Notes: generated from the sequence alone by a model not told the origin. A DNA stretch of 64,000 nt from Acanthosepion esculentum (GCA_964036315.1 OZ038500.1:55897372-55961371), one strand, 5' to 3'. Positions 43,793 to 55,539 are shown, counted from the first letter of the stretch. Program-made: numbers and translations.

Positions 43793-44733
43793 CAGTGCTT
43801 TTCGATAAAAGTGACTCGCCTGATTTTTTTTACTAAATGTTCTCTTCTCCGATGAAACGAAAGTTGAGCTAAATTCAAAGGATAAGCGATCTAAAATCCG
43901 AAGAAGAAGCTTTGAAAGCTCTTTGAATTTAGCAGTAAAGTACTGTCAAGCATCCGTTCAGTATAATGTTCCGGGGATGCTTTTCTTTTCATGGAACTGG
44001 TTTCTTAAAACCTATTGAAAAGGAGCGAGCAGTACAGGAGAATTTTAGAGTCTACGTCTGCTCCCTTCTGCTGAAAGGATGTAAATCGACCCCACCAAGC
44101 TCATTTTATGCAGGATAATGCTCCCTGTCACAAATCAAAATGGATGAAGGAATACTTTGATGAGAAGTAGGTGAGTGTTATGGCATGGCCGCCTCAATCT
44201 CCTGACCTCAACCCCATAGAAAACTTATGCAGCATTATAAAGTACAGGCTCTCGAGAAAGCAGTTGAGCAACAAAGAGGATTTGATCGCAAATTTCATAT
44301 CCGAATGGAATTCAATGCTTGGAGATGAGATTTGCCAGAACCTAATCAAGTCAATGCCAAAAAGGGTTGAAAAGGGTATTCAAAATAAAGGAGGACCCAT
44401 AGATAATTAAATATTTAGAACTATATTACGTAATATAAATAAATTATACCTCTATTATTCTTTATTTAAAGCTTTTCGGTTATGTTTCTATTGATTACTA
44501 GTTGCAGGAAATAAGTGAGTGACTTTTTTTTGCACAGAGTTTTTCCCTAAATCTCATTTATATCCAAAATTATAATTATCAATTGAATACCTTAGGGTGA
44601 GTAAACTTTTTTACTAGGTGGTCGGGAAGGGGTCTTTATAGTAGTAAGATAAAAAATTAGTTTGACCCCAAAAACAATAGGCGAAAAAATGTTTAAGTAA
44701 AAAAATCGGGTGAGTCACTTTTATCGAACAGCA

Positions 44734-44736
<3 letters not shown>
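43793..44736 (+). mobile_element. Tc1/mariner transposon relic
   Basis: Terminal inverted repeats CAGTGCTTTTCGATAAAAGT (43793) and, reading inward from the right end, CAGTGCTGTTCGATAAAAGT (44736) continue for about 45 bp into GACTC-CC-GATTTTTTTACT-type sequence. TA lies on both sides (43791-43792 and 44737-44738). At 944 bp it is shorter than a full Tc1 (usually about 1.3-1.7 kb) and lacks the N-terminal DNA-binding part of the transposase. Confidence 0.93.
43840..44410 (+). pseudogene. Tc1/mariner transposase, C-terminal catalytic part (broken)
   Basis: FSDETKVELN near 43845 gives the first catalytic Asp, QDNAPCHKSKWMKE near 44112 the second, and WPPQSPDLNPIENLCSIIKY at 44186-44245 holds the final Glu. 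The spacing suits the DD34E Tc1 type. Stops at about 44015 and 44168 split the frame, and about 100 N-terminal residues are absent. The last 80 codons (44171-44410) are open. The enzyme would cut the inverted repeats, but this copy cannot make it. Confidence 0.9.

Positions 44737-44737
<1 letters not shown>

Positions 44738-44770
<33 letters not shown>
44738..44770. repeat. (TA)n microsatellite
   Basis: Short TA run on the right side of the Tc1 relic. The element therefore interrupted one (TA)n tract. Confidence 0.9.
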
Positions 44771-44776
<6 letters not shown>

Positions 44777-44819
44777 GGAATATTTTTGTTTGAATGTTAC
44801 TGATGCCGTTATTAAGACT

Positions 44820-45003
44820 TTCAACTTTAAATAGTGGATTTCCCTACTCGTTTCCCTAATAAATCTGATCAACATACTTTTTTACTTCATGTATTCCTTA
44901 CCTCATCTCCTAACTCTTGTGAGACACAATTCTGTCCATTTGGCAATTCGGATCAAGCTGCCGTTGATATTATTTCGTTAAAAATTTCGTTAGAAACAAA
45001 GAA
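44820..45003 (+). pseudogene. LINE-A endonuclease C-terminal piece
   Basis: A plus-strand frame with DFPTRFPNKSDQHTFLLHVF, then LTSSPNSCETQFCPFGNSD, the final part of an APE-type endonuclease in jockey/CR1-like LINEs. First of three pieces of one LINE-A copy (next 45775-46570, then 51164-51730). Confidence 0.75.
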
Positions 45004-45004
45004 A

Positions 45005-45770
45005 GGATACCTCAACTTAAAAAGAAGATGAAACTTGAAGCAACAGAAATTCGCTTCTACTGAAGGATACTGAGGATACCATGTACCAAATATGTGAGCA
45101 ACGAAGATGTTTTATAGAAAAGGAAACTTATACTTAAAATCAAACAAATACAAAAAATTAAATATCTGTCAAGTGTGCTGATAGAGTGCGACACTGAAAT
45201 CCGAAGATGTATTAGGAAGGCCAAAGGTGCATTCCAAAATCTAAGCAAAGTATCAAGAGACAGAAAAACTAGAAACAAAGAAAAGAGTACTGGATTGTTA
45301 CGTGATATCTGCCCTCTTATATGGCAGTAAATTCTGGGCAATCTTCTCAAAGATGAAAAAAACTTGAAGGAACATAAATATGGCTACAAAGGAAGATGAT
45401 AAAGATCCCATGAACAGAACATGTGAGCAACGATGAGGTTTTAGAGAAAATGGGAACAAAAAGAAAACTTATACTTAACATATGGAAGAGGCAGTTAATA
45501 ATTATGTGGCACATATTGAGGAAAAAGGGCTTGGAAAATCTGATACCCACAAGACTGATTGAGGGAAAGGTTGACAGAGGAAAACAGCGCGCAATATACT
45601 TGATGGACACGAGTAAATAAATGGTAGAACCGGATTTGGGAGAAATAACTGAAAGACAAAAAACTTATTAAGATCTACAAAGACAGTAAGATGTGAAGGG
45701 TCATGATCACCTACATCCTGAAGAGACACGTCAAATAAAGGGCGTAGACAGTACATCCTATTCATAAGAC
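45005..45770 (+). pseudogene. RTE-like LINE C-terminal fragment nested in LINE-A
   Basis: Several pieces in changing frames: KLEATEIRFY, a CDTEIRRCIRKAKGAFQNL region near 45190, EHVSNDEVLEKMGTKRKL at 45415, and KGLENLIPTRLIEGKVDRGK to 45590. Ends with GAGACACGTCAAATAAAG. It separates LINE-A endonuclease sequence from the linker at 45775. Confidence 0.75.
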
Positions 45771-45774
45771 TTTT

Positions 45775-46570
45775 TTCTGCTCCCAGCTTACTGACTGGGA
45801 TTCAATTCGTGATTTTCTTCGAGACACGCCTTGAATTGATATTAACCTTCCTATTGAGATTTGTGCCAGAGAGGTTTCTTCATGGCCAAACAGGTTTCGA
45901 TGTTTTTGTACATTCTTGCAAGTATCAGGTGAAACCACAATCATCTCCTTGGTTCAAACCGGTTTGTTCAGTCGCTACAGCACACAGTTATCACTTTTTC
46001 CTGCTGTACTATCATGATAGTTCCGAAGAGATACTTTGTATCTGCTCGTAATAATTTTAAACGTATCCTCATTGTCGCTAAGTTTTGTTTGCTGTGCCGT
46101 ATATCCACTAAAACGTGTGTCAAATAACTACAGGCGGTTCTGTAGTAGTGTGGTAACTAAAACTAAATCTTCTACCCCTCTTCTCTTCACTCAATTTGAG
46201 ACGTTAGCATTATCTGCTAACAGAAGAATGATTTGCTCCTAAATTCTGCTAAACTAGATCCCCACTAAGCATGTTGACCCAATGGTATCCCTGCAATAGC
46301 CATTCAGAAATGTACTTCTGAACTGGCTCCTGTTCTCTACAATAAACTCTACAAGAAATGCTTTGCTTCTTGCTTTCCTGCTTGTTGGAAATCATCTTCT
46401 GTAGTTCCAGTCTTCACTAACTCAGGCGGAGCGTTATATCGTTCAAACTATCGGCCTATATTCTTCTACCGCCTTTTGGAGAAGTACTAGAGCTGTAATA
46501 AACTCTGAAATGGTTAAACATCTCACCTTGTAGTTTTCTTTCGTATAAGCTTCTCTATGTCAGAAGTGGA
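45775..46570 (+). pseudogene. LINE-A linker and RT N-terminal region
   Basis: Starts with a TDWDSIRDFLRDT-like reading near 45790, then KYQVKPQSSPWFKPVCS (45926-45976), a stretch of frame changes, and at 46330-46560 LYNKLYKKCFASCFPACWKS and YRPI with the fingers of RT. It stops where the large RTE begins. The matching RT continuation is at 51164. Confidence 0.8.
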
Positions 46571-46609
46571 TAAAATTCCATGGAAACTATCCCTCGTCCG
46601 GAAAGGAGC

Positions 46610-47215
46610 GACAGATGTCACCGGACTTTTATCCAGCGACTGCTCGCATCAAACAAAAATAACTCTCGGGACATGGAACGTTCGGACGTTGAACAACTGT
46701 CTGCCAGTTAGATAATGTAAAACAGGAGATGAGTAGAATAAAAATCAACATCTTAGGTATATGGGAAACTAGGTGACCAAACATGGAGATTTTTTTCAGT
46801 GACAATCTCAGAATGATATATCCAGTCGGAGAGAAAAACGGTAAAGGAATAGGATTGATATCAGATCAAGAATTCAAGAAATGCGTTCTGGGATACTGTC
46901 AAAAGAATTCTGGTAGTCAAGCTGGGATACTATCCAAAAGAATTCTGTTAGTCAAGCAGAAAGGAAAGCCTTTCAACGTAATTATTATAATAGCGTATGC
47001 ACCGAGAGTAAAAAGTAAGGAAGAAAAAATTGAATCTTTCGTCTCCATGCTAGACAACGCCCAGACTCATTGCAAATCACAAGAAATCATGATTATTATG
47101 GGAGACCGGAACGCCAAAGTAGGCAGGGTGAGAGCAGGGGATATAGCTGGAAAATTCAAACTAGGAACCCGGAACAAACGCGGAGAAAAATGTTGGAGTT
47201 CTTGGGTACTCTAAT
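46610..47215 (+). pseudogene. RTE endonuclease, N-terminal part
   Basis: TLGTWNVRTLNN near 46665, then an open frame 46783-47214 with NGKGIGLISDQEFKKCVLGY, PFNVIIIIAYAPRVKSKEEK and QEIMIIMGDRNAKVGRVRAG. The Tyr-Ala-Pro and GDxNAK motifs are signatures of APE-type endonucleases that nick target DNA. The Asn of GDFNA-type motifs is present. Stops near 46700-46770 break the start, and the end diverges at 47215. Confidence 0.85.
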
Positions 47216-47483
47216 ACTAGTGAGCCAGCAAAAATGAGCTGACTCATTTTATAGTTCACCAAGGCTCAAAATATTCAATGAGACGTGTATAAAGGCGGCC
47301 ATGTTTTTCCCGAATATGCACTGCCAGCCTTTGATATCGAAAACTGAAGAATTACGGAACAGCTGGTGGTGGTATTGAGGTATATAGTCAGATTCAGTAG
47401 TGTGTCTGACCCGTGAGTGTTAATCTTTAACATTGTTTCATTGAACAAATTACGTACTGCCCTGTATTCTATATTCATAGTCT
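47216..47483. other. Unassigned segment inside the RTE endonuclease
   Basis: The endonuclease sequence leaves the family pattern after GEKC at about 47205 and resumes at WIQWFTANEQVIANKWFQ near 47508. The sequence between has no motif, no inverted ends and no repeat partner that I can find. Confidence 0.5.
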
Positions 47484-48685
47484 ATGGTGAACATGGTCAA
47501 CAAAAAATGGATCCAATGGTTCACAGCCAATGAGCAGGTAATAGCCAACAAATGGTTCCAAGAAAACGCGAGACGATTATGGACATGGGGGAGCCAAGGA
47601 CGAGAAACTAAAAACCAGATTATCTACATAACTATCAACAAAAGTTTCAAAAAGTCAATGGTTCACTGCAAAACCAACTCAAGTGCCGACTACGGAAGGA
47701 AACATCGCCATATTATATGTGAACTAAGAGTGAAACTACGGAGATTGAAGAAGCCTAAAGCAGCACCCAAATTGCAATACAACAAACTCCCGAGCGACCC
47801 GTACCTGAAAGAATAATATATGGACAATGTGAAAAGAAGATCGAAATGGAAACTCAGGATAGGGAGCAATAAGAGAAGCTTTAGTGGCACCAGCAAACGA
47901 TATCATCTGAAAAGAGAATGAACGAAGAAGAAAAAACGAATGGATAACTGATGAGATTCTCGACATGATGCAAAGGAGATAGAAAAATCTGTCAGGATAC
48001 GGAACGGAATAGAGACAACTACACAACGAAATAAGGACCAAGTGCAGGTAGGCTAAAGAAGAGTGGCTAAAATGTGCAGAAATAGAGAGATTGAGTACTA
48101 CAAACAAAGGAGATATGCATAAACAAATAAGGCAACTAACAGAACAGAAGACGTGCTCCTCAACAGGCTGCATAGAATCAAATGATGGAAACTCATATCA
48201 GAGAAGGAAAAAATTCTTCAGCGCTGGAACGTGTATATTGAAGAACTCTTCCACGACGAAAGAGAACAACCAGGCATACACAGAACTAGCGACGAACCTG
48301 ACATTTTAAAAACAGAAGTAGAAGCTGCACTGGCCAAATCAAACAGAAACAAGGCGGCAGGGCCAGACGGAATTGTGACAGAAATGCTGACTACCTTAGA
48401 TGATTTTGGCATAAACAAGATTACAGAAACAATAAATGAAATTTAAAATAGTGGTGATATACCGGAAGATCTTTTTCATAACACTGCCTAAGAAACGAGG
48501 CGCATAGGAATGTGAACGCTAGCGAATAAGCCACAACAAAAATCATCATCCGTATTCTGTTGAATAGAGCGCGCAACAGAATCAGGCCAGTAATACGACA
48601 AGAAGAGTACAGGTTCGTTAAAAACACAGGAACAAGGAACGCGATATTCATGCTTAGAATGTTATCAGAAAGAGCAATACAAATG
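47484..48685 (+). pseudogene. RTE endonuclease end, linker and RT fingers
   Basis: An open frame 47484-47816 holds the endonuclease end: NEQVIANKWFQENARRLWTW, then YITINKSFKKSM and the His-containing ADYGRKHRHIICELRVKLR. The family has SDH at this point; here it reads GRKHRH, so the catalytic Asp may be lost. A linker with stops follows. At 48231-48446 the RT starts with NKAAGPDGIVTEMLTTL. From 48480 fingers-palm codons continue (TGTRNAIFMLRMLSERAIQM) to the MITE insertion at 48687. Confidence 0.85.
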
Positions 48686-48687
48686 TA

Positions 48688-49056
48688 CAGGGTGGCCATA
48701 AAGTTCGTGTGCACTTTAAAAAATTTCTAACTTTATTTGTATTTGCGATAGAAATAATCTGTAAAAAATGTTATAAAGTTTAATGTACCTAGTTTTAAGT
48801 ATAGTTAAAATAACTAATGTGATTTTAGGCATTATTGTAAATCAGTTGGCAAATGTTTTCCGTGAACTGCAAAATCGTATTACCCTATGTATTGCTAATG
48901 ATGGAGGACATGTGGAAACTTAAATAAAATTTCCAATAAAACTTTAAAAGAATATAGATTTACTTCTTTCTAATCCTTTTTACGAATTATTTCTATCGCA
49001 AATACAAATAAAGTTATAAATTTTTTAATGTACACACGAACTTTATGGACACCCTG
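48688..49056. mobile_element. MITE copy 1, mariner-like ends
   Basis: 369 bp with inverted ends of about 70 bp: CAGGGTGGCCATAAAGTTCG on the left, and the reverse complement (CGAACTTTATGGACACCCTG) on the right. TA lies on each side. It contains no coding. The interior includes a copy-specific sequence shared with copy 2 (TTGGCAAATGTTTTCCGTGA). Confidence 0.92.
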
Positions 49057-49222
49057 TATTTTACACGTTAAGATAGGCTCTGTTTGTTAATTGTTCTACG
49101 GTTTCGATTTTAACTTTACTTGCAGAAGTCAGTGGCGGATCTACAATGACACTAATAAAGATCATTTTGACACACCGTTTTTTTCAGGCACGAAGGTTAA
49201 CCATTACCTATTTTTTAAAACC

Positions 49223-49284
<62 letters not shown>
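49057..49284. other. Spacer between the two MITEs, with (TA)n
   Basis: Unassigned sequence (49059-49225) and a (TA)n tract (49227-49284). It is not RTE sequence, since the RTE frame jumps directly from 48685 to 49650. Confidence 0.7.
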
Positions 49285-49287
<3 letters not shown>

Positions 49288-49647
49288 GATGTCCATAAAG
49301 TTCGTGTGTACTTTAAAGATTTATAATTTATTTGTATTTACGATAGAAATAATCTGTAAAAATGTTATAAAGTTTATTGTACCTAGTTTTAAGTATAGCT
49401 AAAATAACTAATGTGATTTCAGGCATTACTGTAAATCAGTTGGCAAATGTTTTCCGTGAACTTCAAAATCGTATTACCCTTTGTGTTGCTAATGATGGAG
49501 GACATGTGGAAACTTAAATAAATTTCAATAAAACCTTAAAAAATATAGATTTACTTCTTTCTAATCCTTTTTACAAATTATTTCTATCGCAAATACAAAT
49601 AAAGTTATAAATTTTTTAAAGTACACACGAACTTTATGAACACCCTG
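49285..49647. mobile_element. MITE copy 2, mariner-like ends
   Basis: 363 bp, similar to copy 1 over its full length and in the same orientation, with ends CAGGATGTCCATAAAGTTCG and CGAACTTTATGAACACCCTG. TA lies at 49283-49284 (end of a (TA)n tract) and 49648-49649. RTE codons resume right after (GAAGGATGTGCATCTATATT). Confidence 0.92.
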
Positions 49648-49649
49648 TA

Positions 49650-50358
49650 GAAGGATGTGCATCTATATTTTATAGAATATGCAAAGGCATTTGACAAATT
49701 ACGGCACAAACATCTGCTCTGCAACCTTGATATATTTGGAAAATATATTAGAATAATCAAGAACCTATATTGGCAGCAAATGGTCTGCAAACGCATAGAA
49801 AATGTGCTCAGTAGATATTAAAAAAATAGAAAGAAGGGTAAGGTAATCATTTTTATTTTAAACGCACTTATTTAACCTATATGGTTATGAAATTCTGAGA
49901 GAACTGGAAAACCTTCTTGTATTTATCATTGGGGGCTTCAATCTTAACAACATAAGATACGCAGATGACAGTGCTGAGAGCAGACACGTAAAGGAAATTA
50001 CAAAACCTTCGCTACCTTCTGTATGAACAGATGGTAGCGAAGGAAAGCGAGAAGAAGGGACTAAGCATAAACTACAAGAAGACAGAATGCATGGTCGTTA
50101 GTAAGAGGAGGAGCCCGAAATGCGATTTATATGTCAGGGATGCTAAAGTCAGGCAGATGCTGATATTTAAATAATTAGGAAGTGTTCTAACAGGGGACGG
50201 TCAGTGTGATACTGACATCAGAAGACGTGTTGGGATGACCAGTGACACATTCCAGAAGCTGGACTAATTATTACGAGACGGGAGGATTTCGTTGGTAAAA
50301 AGAGAAGAGTACTGAACTACTACGTGATATCTGTTCTCCTTTACGGCAGCGAATGTTG
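49650..50358 (+). pseudogene. RTE reverse transcriptase palm and thumb
   Basis: FIEYAKAFDKLRHKHLLCNL (motif A with Asp) near 49665-49725, then a damaged section lacking a readable motif B, then FIIGGFNLNNIRYADDSAES with the catalytic YADD at 49958-49969. The thumb follows in changing frames (KKTECMVV near 50085, RRVLNYYVISVLLYGSECW to 50359). The domain copies element RNA at the nick. Frame changes and stops inactivate it. Confidence 0.85.
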
Positions 50359-50734
50359 GATAGTGTTAAGGGGTCTTCCCTTTTTACACAAATGGACTCA
50401 CCCAGTGTATACATATACTACTGCGAGTGAATACCCGAAGAGTCGAAACGGAACGACAGAAGAGTAGTAGAGTTCAGTAGTAGTAGAGTAAGTCACACAC
50501 AGAGACGGCGGCAAGCGTCAGAGTTAGCGAGCACGTAAACTCAGTAAGGAGTCATACCGCGATACTTCAATAGCAAGACTGTATATATATTAGTGCTACT
50601 AACCCGCGTTCCTGGATCTACTAACCCGTATTACTAGTTTGTATTATTACGTTAATACATTTATTTTCCTTATCTATTCCTGGCGTTTGTTATTTATTGA
50701 TATCGGATTTCATCCCGGAATCCACAACAGATAG
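50359..50734 (+). repeat. Solo LTR with 5-bp target-site duplication
   Basis: 366 bp at 50364-50729, TGTTAAGGGGTCTTCCC to GGAATCCACAACA. GATAG precedes (50359-50363) and follows (50730-50734) exactly. A relative is at 29101-29462. It sits in the RTE thumb at the codons after YGSECW. It was left by recombination between two LTRs of an element that inserted there. Confidence 0.93.
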
Positions 50735-51082
50735 TTTCCTCAAAGATGAAGAGACTCGAGGAAACGCAGGTATGGTTCTACAGATAAATGCTAAGGATAT
50801 CATGGACCGAAAATGTGAGGTTTGGGAGAGGATGCAGACAAGGCGGAACCATACTTAACATCAGTAAGAGGCAGCTGAAATATCTGGGACACGTAATGAG
50901 AAAGGAAGGCTTGGAGAATTTGATACTCACAGGGTGGAGAGAGGGAAAGTGAGACAAGAGAAAGCAATGTATGACATACTTAGCGGGCCTAAGCAAGTGG
51001 ATGGCACTAGGAGCAATAGCAAAAGGACAAAACATATTGAGAACTAGGAGGGATTGGAGAGCCGTGATCCTGAAGGGACACA
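50735..51082 (+). pseudogene. RTE C-terminal end
   Basis: SFLKDEETRGNAGMVLQ, then a CEVWERMQTRRN stretch and RTE tail codons in changing frames (EKGRLGEFD corresponds to a shifted KEGLENL). It ends with GGACACAGCATATAAAAA. Confidence 0.8.
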
Positions 51083-51163
51083 GCATATAAAAAGGTCAAC
51101 TGCATATAAAAAGGTCAACTGCATATAAAAAGGTCAACTGCATATAAAAAGGTCAACTGCTGA
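51083..51163 (+). repeat. 19-bp tandem repeat at the RTE 3-prime end
   Basis: Four units of GCATATAAAAAGGTCAACT starting at 51083, 51102, 51121 and 51140. The first half of the unit is the RTE terminus itself. Short reiterated 3-prime ends are known in RTE elements. Confidence 0.9.
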
Positions 51164-51730
51164 TCTAACCGTGATCGCTGAATGTATGATGAGCCTGGTC
51201 TCTCGATTTGGAGATCTCGAAAGAATTTGACAGGGTTTAGAATGCTGGTTTTCTTCACAACTTTATGGCGTTTCAGGACGTATTTTGGAACTGATTCAAC
51301 CATATCAAATCACGAAGTGAAAGTTGTCCTGAACGACCCTTTTCCGAGATGTTTTTTGCATGAATGCAGGCATCCGCTAGGACTTTATCCTTGGAACGAT
51401 GTTGTTCCTAATTTCATCAGCGACCTTCCTGATGGCTTTTTAATAGTAAGTCTGATCGGTTCAAGGTCAAATTGGCAGCTGATTTAAAAAATGACCTACA
51501 ATCTGGAAACTAGGCAAGGAAAAGATGGTTATTTTTAATGACTCCAAAACGAAACAGTCCTCTTTTAATCGTTTTAGAGAACACTTTTTAACTTCCATCA
51601 ACATGGCTAATGCTAACCTCCAGGACAGTGACTCATTGCGTATTCTCAGGCTAACGTCCTATGGCAGTATTCAGAGAACACACATACATACACATAGTAC
51701 ACTGGCCGCAGGCTCAGAAAGTCCGATCTA
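51164..51730 (+). pseudogene. LINE-A RT palm region (third piece of the split copy)
   Basis: Continues the RT that stopped at 46570: LTVIAECMMSLVSRFGDLER, then YGVSGRILELIQ, then SNHEVKVVLND and later FNDSKTKQSSF and NLQDSDSLRILRLT. The YADD motif is not readable. The copy ends near 51700. Confidence 0.8.
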
Positions 51731-51834
51731 TATGTAAATAATTTTTGACAGATAGTATGTTAGTGTTAAAATATTTAAAAATATCATATAGATATAATAT
51801 CTTTCAAAATAATCTTTGCCAAAAAGTAGATACG

Positions 51835-51837
<3 letters not shown>

Positions 51838-51872
<35 letters not shown>

Positions 51873-51880
51873 GAGATCTG

Positions 51881-51921
<41 letters not shown>

Positions 51922-51929
51922 GAGATCTG

Positions 51930-51982
<53 letters not shown>
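51838..51982. repeat. (TA)n with two identical spacers
   Basis: Three TA blocks separated by CGAGATCTGTTCA at 51872 and 51921. Confidence 0.95.
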
Positions 51983-53049
<1,067 letters not shown>

Positions 53050-53595
53050 TTTTTTCTATCCTCTGCCAGCCGCTATGATGGAAAAAGCATTACCTCGAAC
53101 CGTCGCCAGTGAGACACGCTGCAAGAGCCACCCCGTTTCGCGAGGCTCGTTCCTTAATCGAGATGCAATCGCGCAAATCCTCCGAAGAACGCCATCGAAC
53201 GAGGGCCAATAACCCCTGAAGTCTCCACTGCCACAGGAGTAAAAAAAAATCTATTAGCAAGAGAAGAATATATACCTTTTTTTTATCTCTGCGTCTCGGG
53301 CGACGAACCCCGGTTCAACCACGGATCTGATCAAATTACCGGCCGAAAATGTATCCGCACAAGTCGCATCCAAAATCAACGACTTACCTATTTTAAAAGG
53401 GAAGATGGTAATGCCATCCGGCCGCCTTCCATCAACACGGTCGAGGCCTACGGGTTCGATTTGGGAAGGGAACCCAGCTGCATCCAAACCTCTTTTGATG
53501 ATGTCGTTAATTGCTGCATGCCTTTGGAAAGCGACCGGCACTACGACGAGAGGAGTTAATATGAATTTTAGGCAAATTTGTCGATAACACAAAAG
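53050..53595 (-). pseudogene. LINE-F C-terminal fragment
   Basis: The minus-strand frame 53592-53254 reads RHAAINDIIKRGLDAAGFPS, EPVGLDRVDGRRPDGITIFP and ILDATCADTFSAGN, a conserved C-terminal domain of a LINE polyprotein seen in invertebrates. After a stop the same strand continues with PVAVETSGVIGPRSMAF and then a reading related to the usual C-terminal RGNA-type end near 53060-53110. RT is missing. GC content is well above the surroundings. Confidence 0.75.
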
Positions 53596-53629
53596 TTATT
53601 CGTAAATTTGAAAGATTTCATAAAAATAA

Positions 53630-53634
<5 letters not shown>

Positions 53635-53681
<47 letters not shown>
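53635..53681. repeat. (TA)n microsatellite followed by (GA)n
   Basis: TA repeat, then AGAGAGAGAG at about 53690-53701. Confidence 0.9.
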
Positions 53682-53685
<4 letters not shown>

Positions 53686-54374
53686 GAGAAAGAGAGAGAG
53701 AGTGTTAGTGAGAGAGTGGGCGTGAAAGGAAAGAATATACATAGGAATTATCACTGCATGGTGATTGTCACTTTCTTGGCTTGTCATTTTCATACCTTGA
53801 TTTGAAGATCTATTCCATCGTAAAATCGTTTGTATGAAAGTTCTATCTTTGGTGAATAAAGGCATGGACCCGAGTACATCGATAAAATATCTGTCTCCTC
53901 CATTTACCCTCATTTGCCATTAATGCAGCAAATTTCAATATATAAGAAAAGGCTAAAATGCCAACGAACTCCACCCCCCACCCCGGGTTTCGACTGTGAG
54001 GTCTCTCTTCAGTCAAGTGGAACGATGTACAAGCCAAAGAGAACTACTCCAATATACTAGAACATCGAAACTGATGATTAGGGGGATGCAAGGAAGAGAG
54101 AAAATAATTGTAAGAGAGGAAAAGAAGGCTAAAAAGAGGAGGAAGAAAATTATACTATTTCGCTCATCCGGATTCACAGGTACATAAATTTTTTTTTTTA
54201 AATGTCTGCACCCTGATATAATTTCAGTTCTCTCATTTAGTAACGTTGGTTGTCATTTTATCCTTTTCGTAAATATCTTTACACTACATATTCGATTTTG
54301 AATTTTCCATTGACCACTTTTTTCTTGTCTATAACTTTTAGGCGCGGCTGTTTTCAGTCTTTTTTTTTTCATTC
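53682..54374. other. No gene seen; weak hammerhead-like motif on the minus strand
   Basis: Minus-strand CTGAAGA (54012-54006) and GAAA (53991-53988) surround GAGAC...GTC, which could pair over 3 bp. The rest is unassigned. Confidence 0.3.
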
Positions 54375-54528
<154 letters not shown>

Positions 54529-54530
<2 letters not shown>

Positions 54531-54610
54531 TTAGGCAGCATACCTTCATTCAAACATGTTTTATTGAGTAATATAAACATGTCATGTCTATTTTATGGTG
54601 ATCCTTTACA
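54529..54610 (-). mobile_element. Penelope-like 5-prime fragment joined to the microsatellite
   Basis: On the minus strand NKTCLNEGMLPKYTH reads directly into the repeat, as in the copy at 15747-16010 (NEMCMKEGLLPKYTN). This is the fifth copy with the same junction. Confidence 0.6.
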
Positions 54611-54682
54611 TTTCTCTAATCATTTCCTTGATATTAAGATGAAATACATCAATGAAGGCGTCGTAGTTTTCGTTAACCCGTA

Positions 54683-54726
54683 TACTCTCTCTCTCTCTCT
54701 CTCTGTCTCTCTCTATCTCTCTCTCG

Positions 54727-54765
<39 letters not shown>
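54683..54765. repeat. (CT)n and (TA)n
   Basis: CT-rich run 54683-54727 followed by TA repeat. Confidence 0.9.
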
Positions 54766-54768
<3 letters not shown>

Positions 54769-55259
54769 ATGCTTTTTCCAAAGAAATGGGTATTATAAGT
54801 GGGATGCACTAGATTTTGTCAATATTTTGATGTTTATCGCTGCTATATTTTAAATAAATTAGGAATTTTAAAATTCTTTTGCATATATGTCCCGCAAAAA
54901 AAAAAAAAAAAAAATAACAACTACATCTCCGAAGTGTACGTAAAAGTATTTTTCTATTTTTAAAATGTTTCTTTTTGCAACATAGATTTTTAAGCTTTCA
55001 AAATGAGCTTCATGAAAGCATAAAAAATATGATTATAAATTTAGATATCGTCTAAAGAAATTTGAGATTCAGACAATTTCAAAAGCGAAGAGAAATTATT
55101 TCGTTGAACGTAGAATGCGGATCAATAGAAAGCATTAAATGTAAATATAATGTTATTCTCTGTTTGTCTACACCTCATTTTCTTTTACCAATATAGGCAT
55201 GCACAGATAGTGACAGACAACCAGAGGCAGATTAGATGATAGATGTACATACAGATGAG
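54766..55259. other. No recognisable feature
   Basis: AT-rich DNA with an A run at 54896-54914. Confidence 0.5.
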
Positions 55260-55285
55260 AAGATAGATGTTACGATAGATATAAG

Positions 55286-55357
<72 letters not shown>

Positions 55358-55461
55358 GACAGAGACAGAGTGCGAGAGAGAGACAGAGAGAGCAAACTAG
55401 CTAGCTAGATAGATAGGTTGATGAACATAATGAAATAGATACGTACATATGCACGAATAGA

Positions 55462-55539
<78 letters not shown>

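Larger units (their letters stand above)
46575..51163 (+). mobile_element. Long RTE-like LINE copy, split by MITEs and a solo LTR
   Basis: The only RTE copy here with endonuclease, RT and C-terminus in order. Host LINE-A sequence flanks it (45775-46570 and 51164-51730). Interruptions: an unassigned 270-bp segment (47216-47483), a MITE composite (48688-49647) and a solo LTR (50364-50729). Without these it would be about 3 kb, the usual RTE length. The endonuclease resembles the BovB-type domain found in proteins named craniofacial development protein 2-like (from knowledge). Confidence 0.85.
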
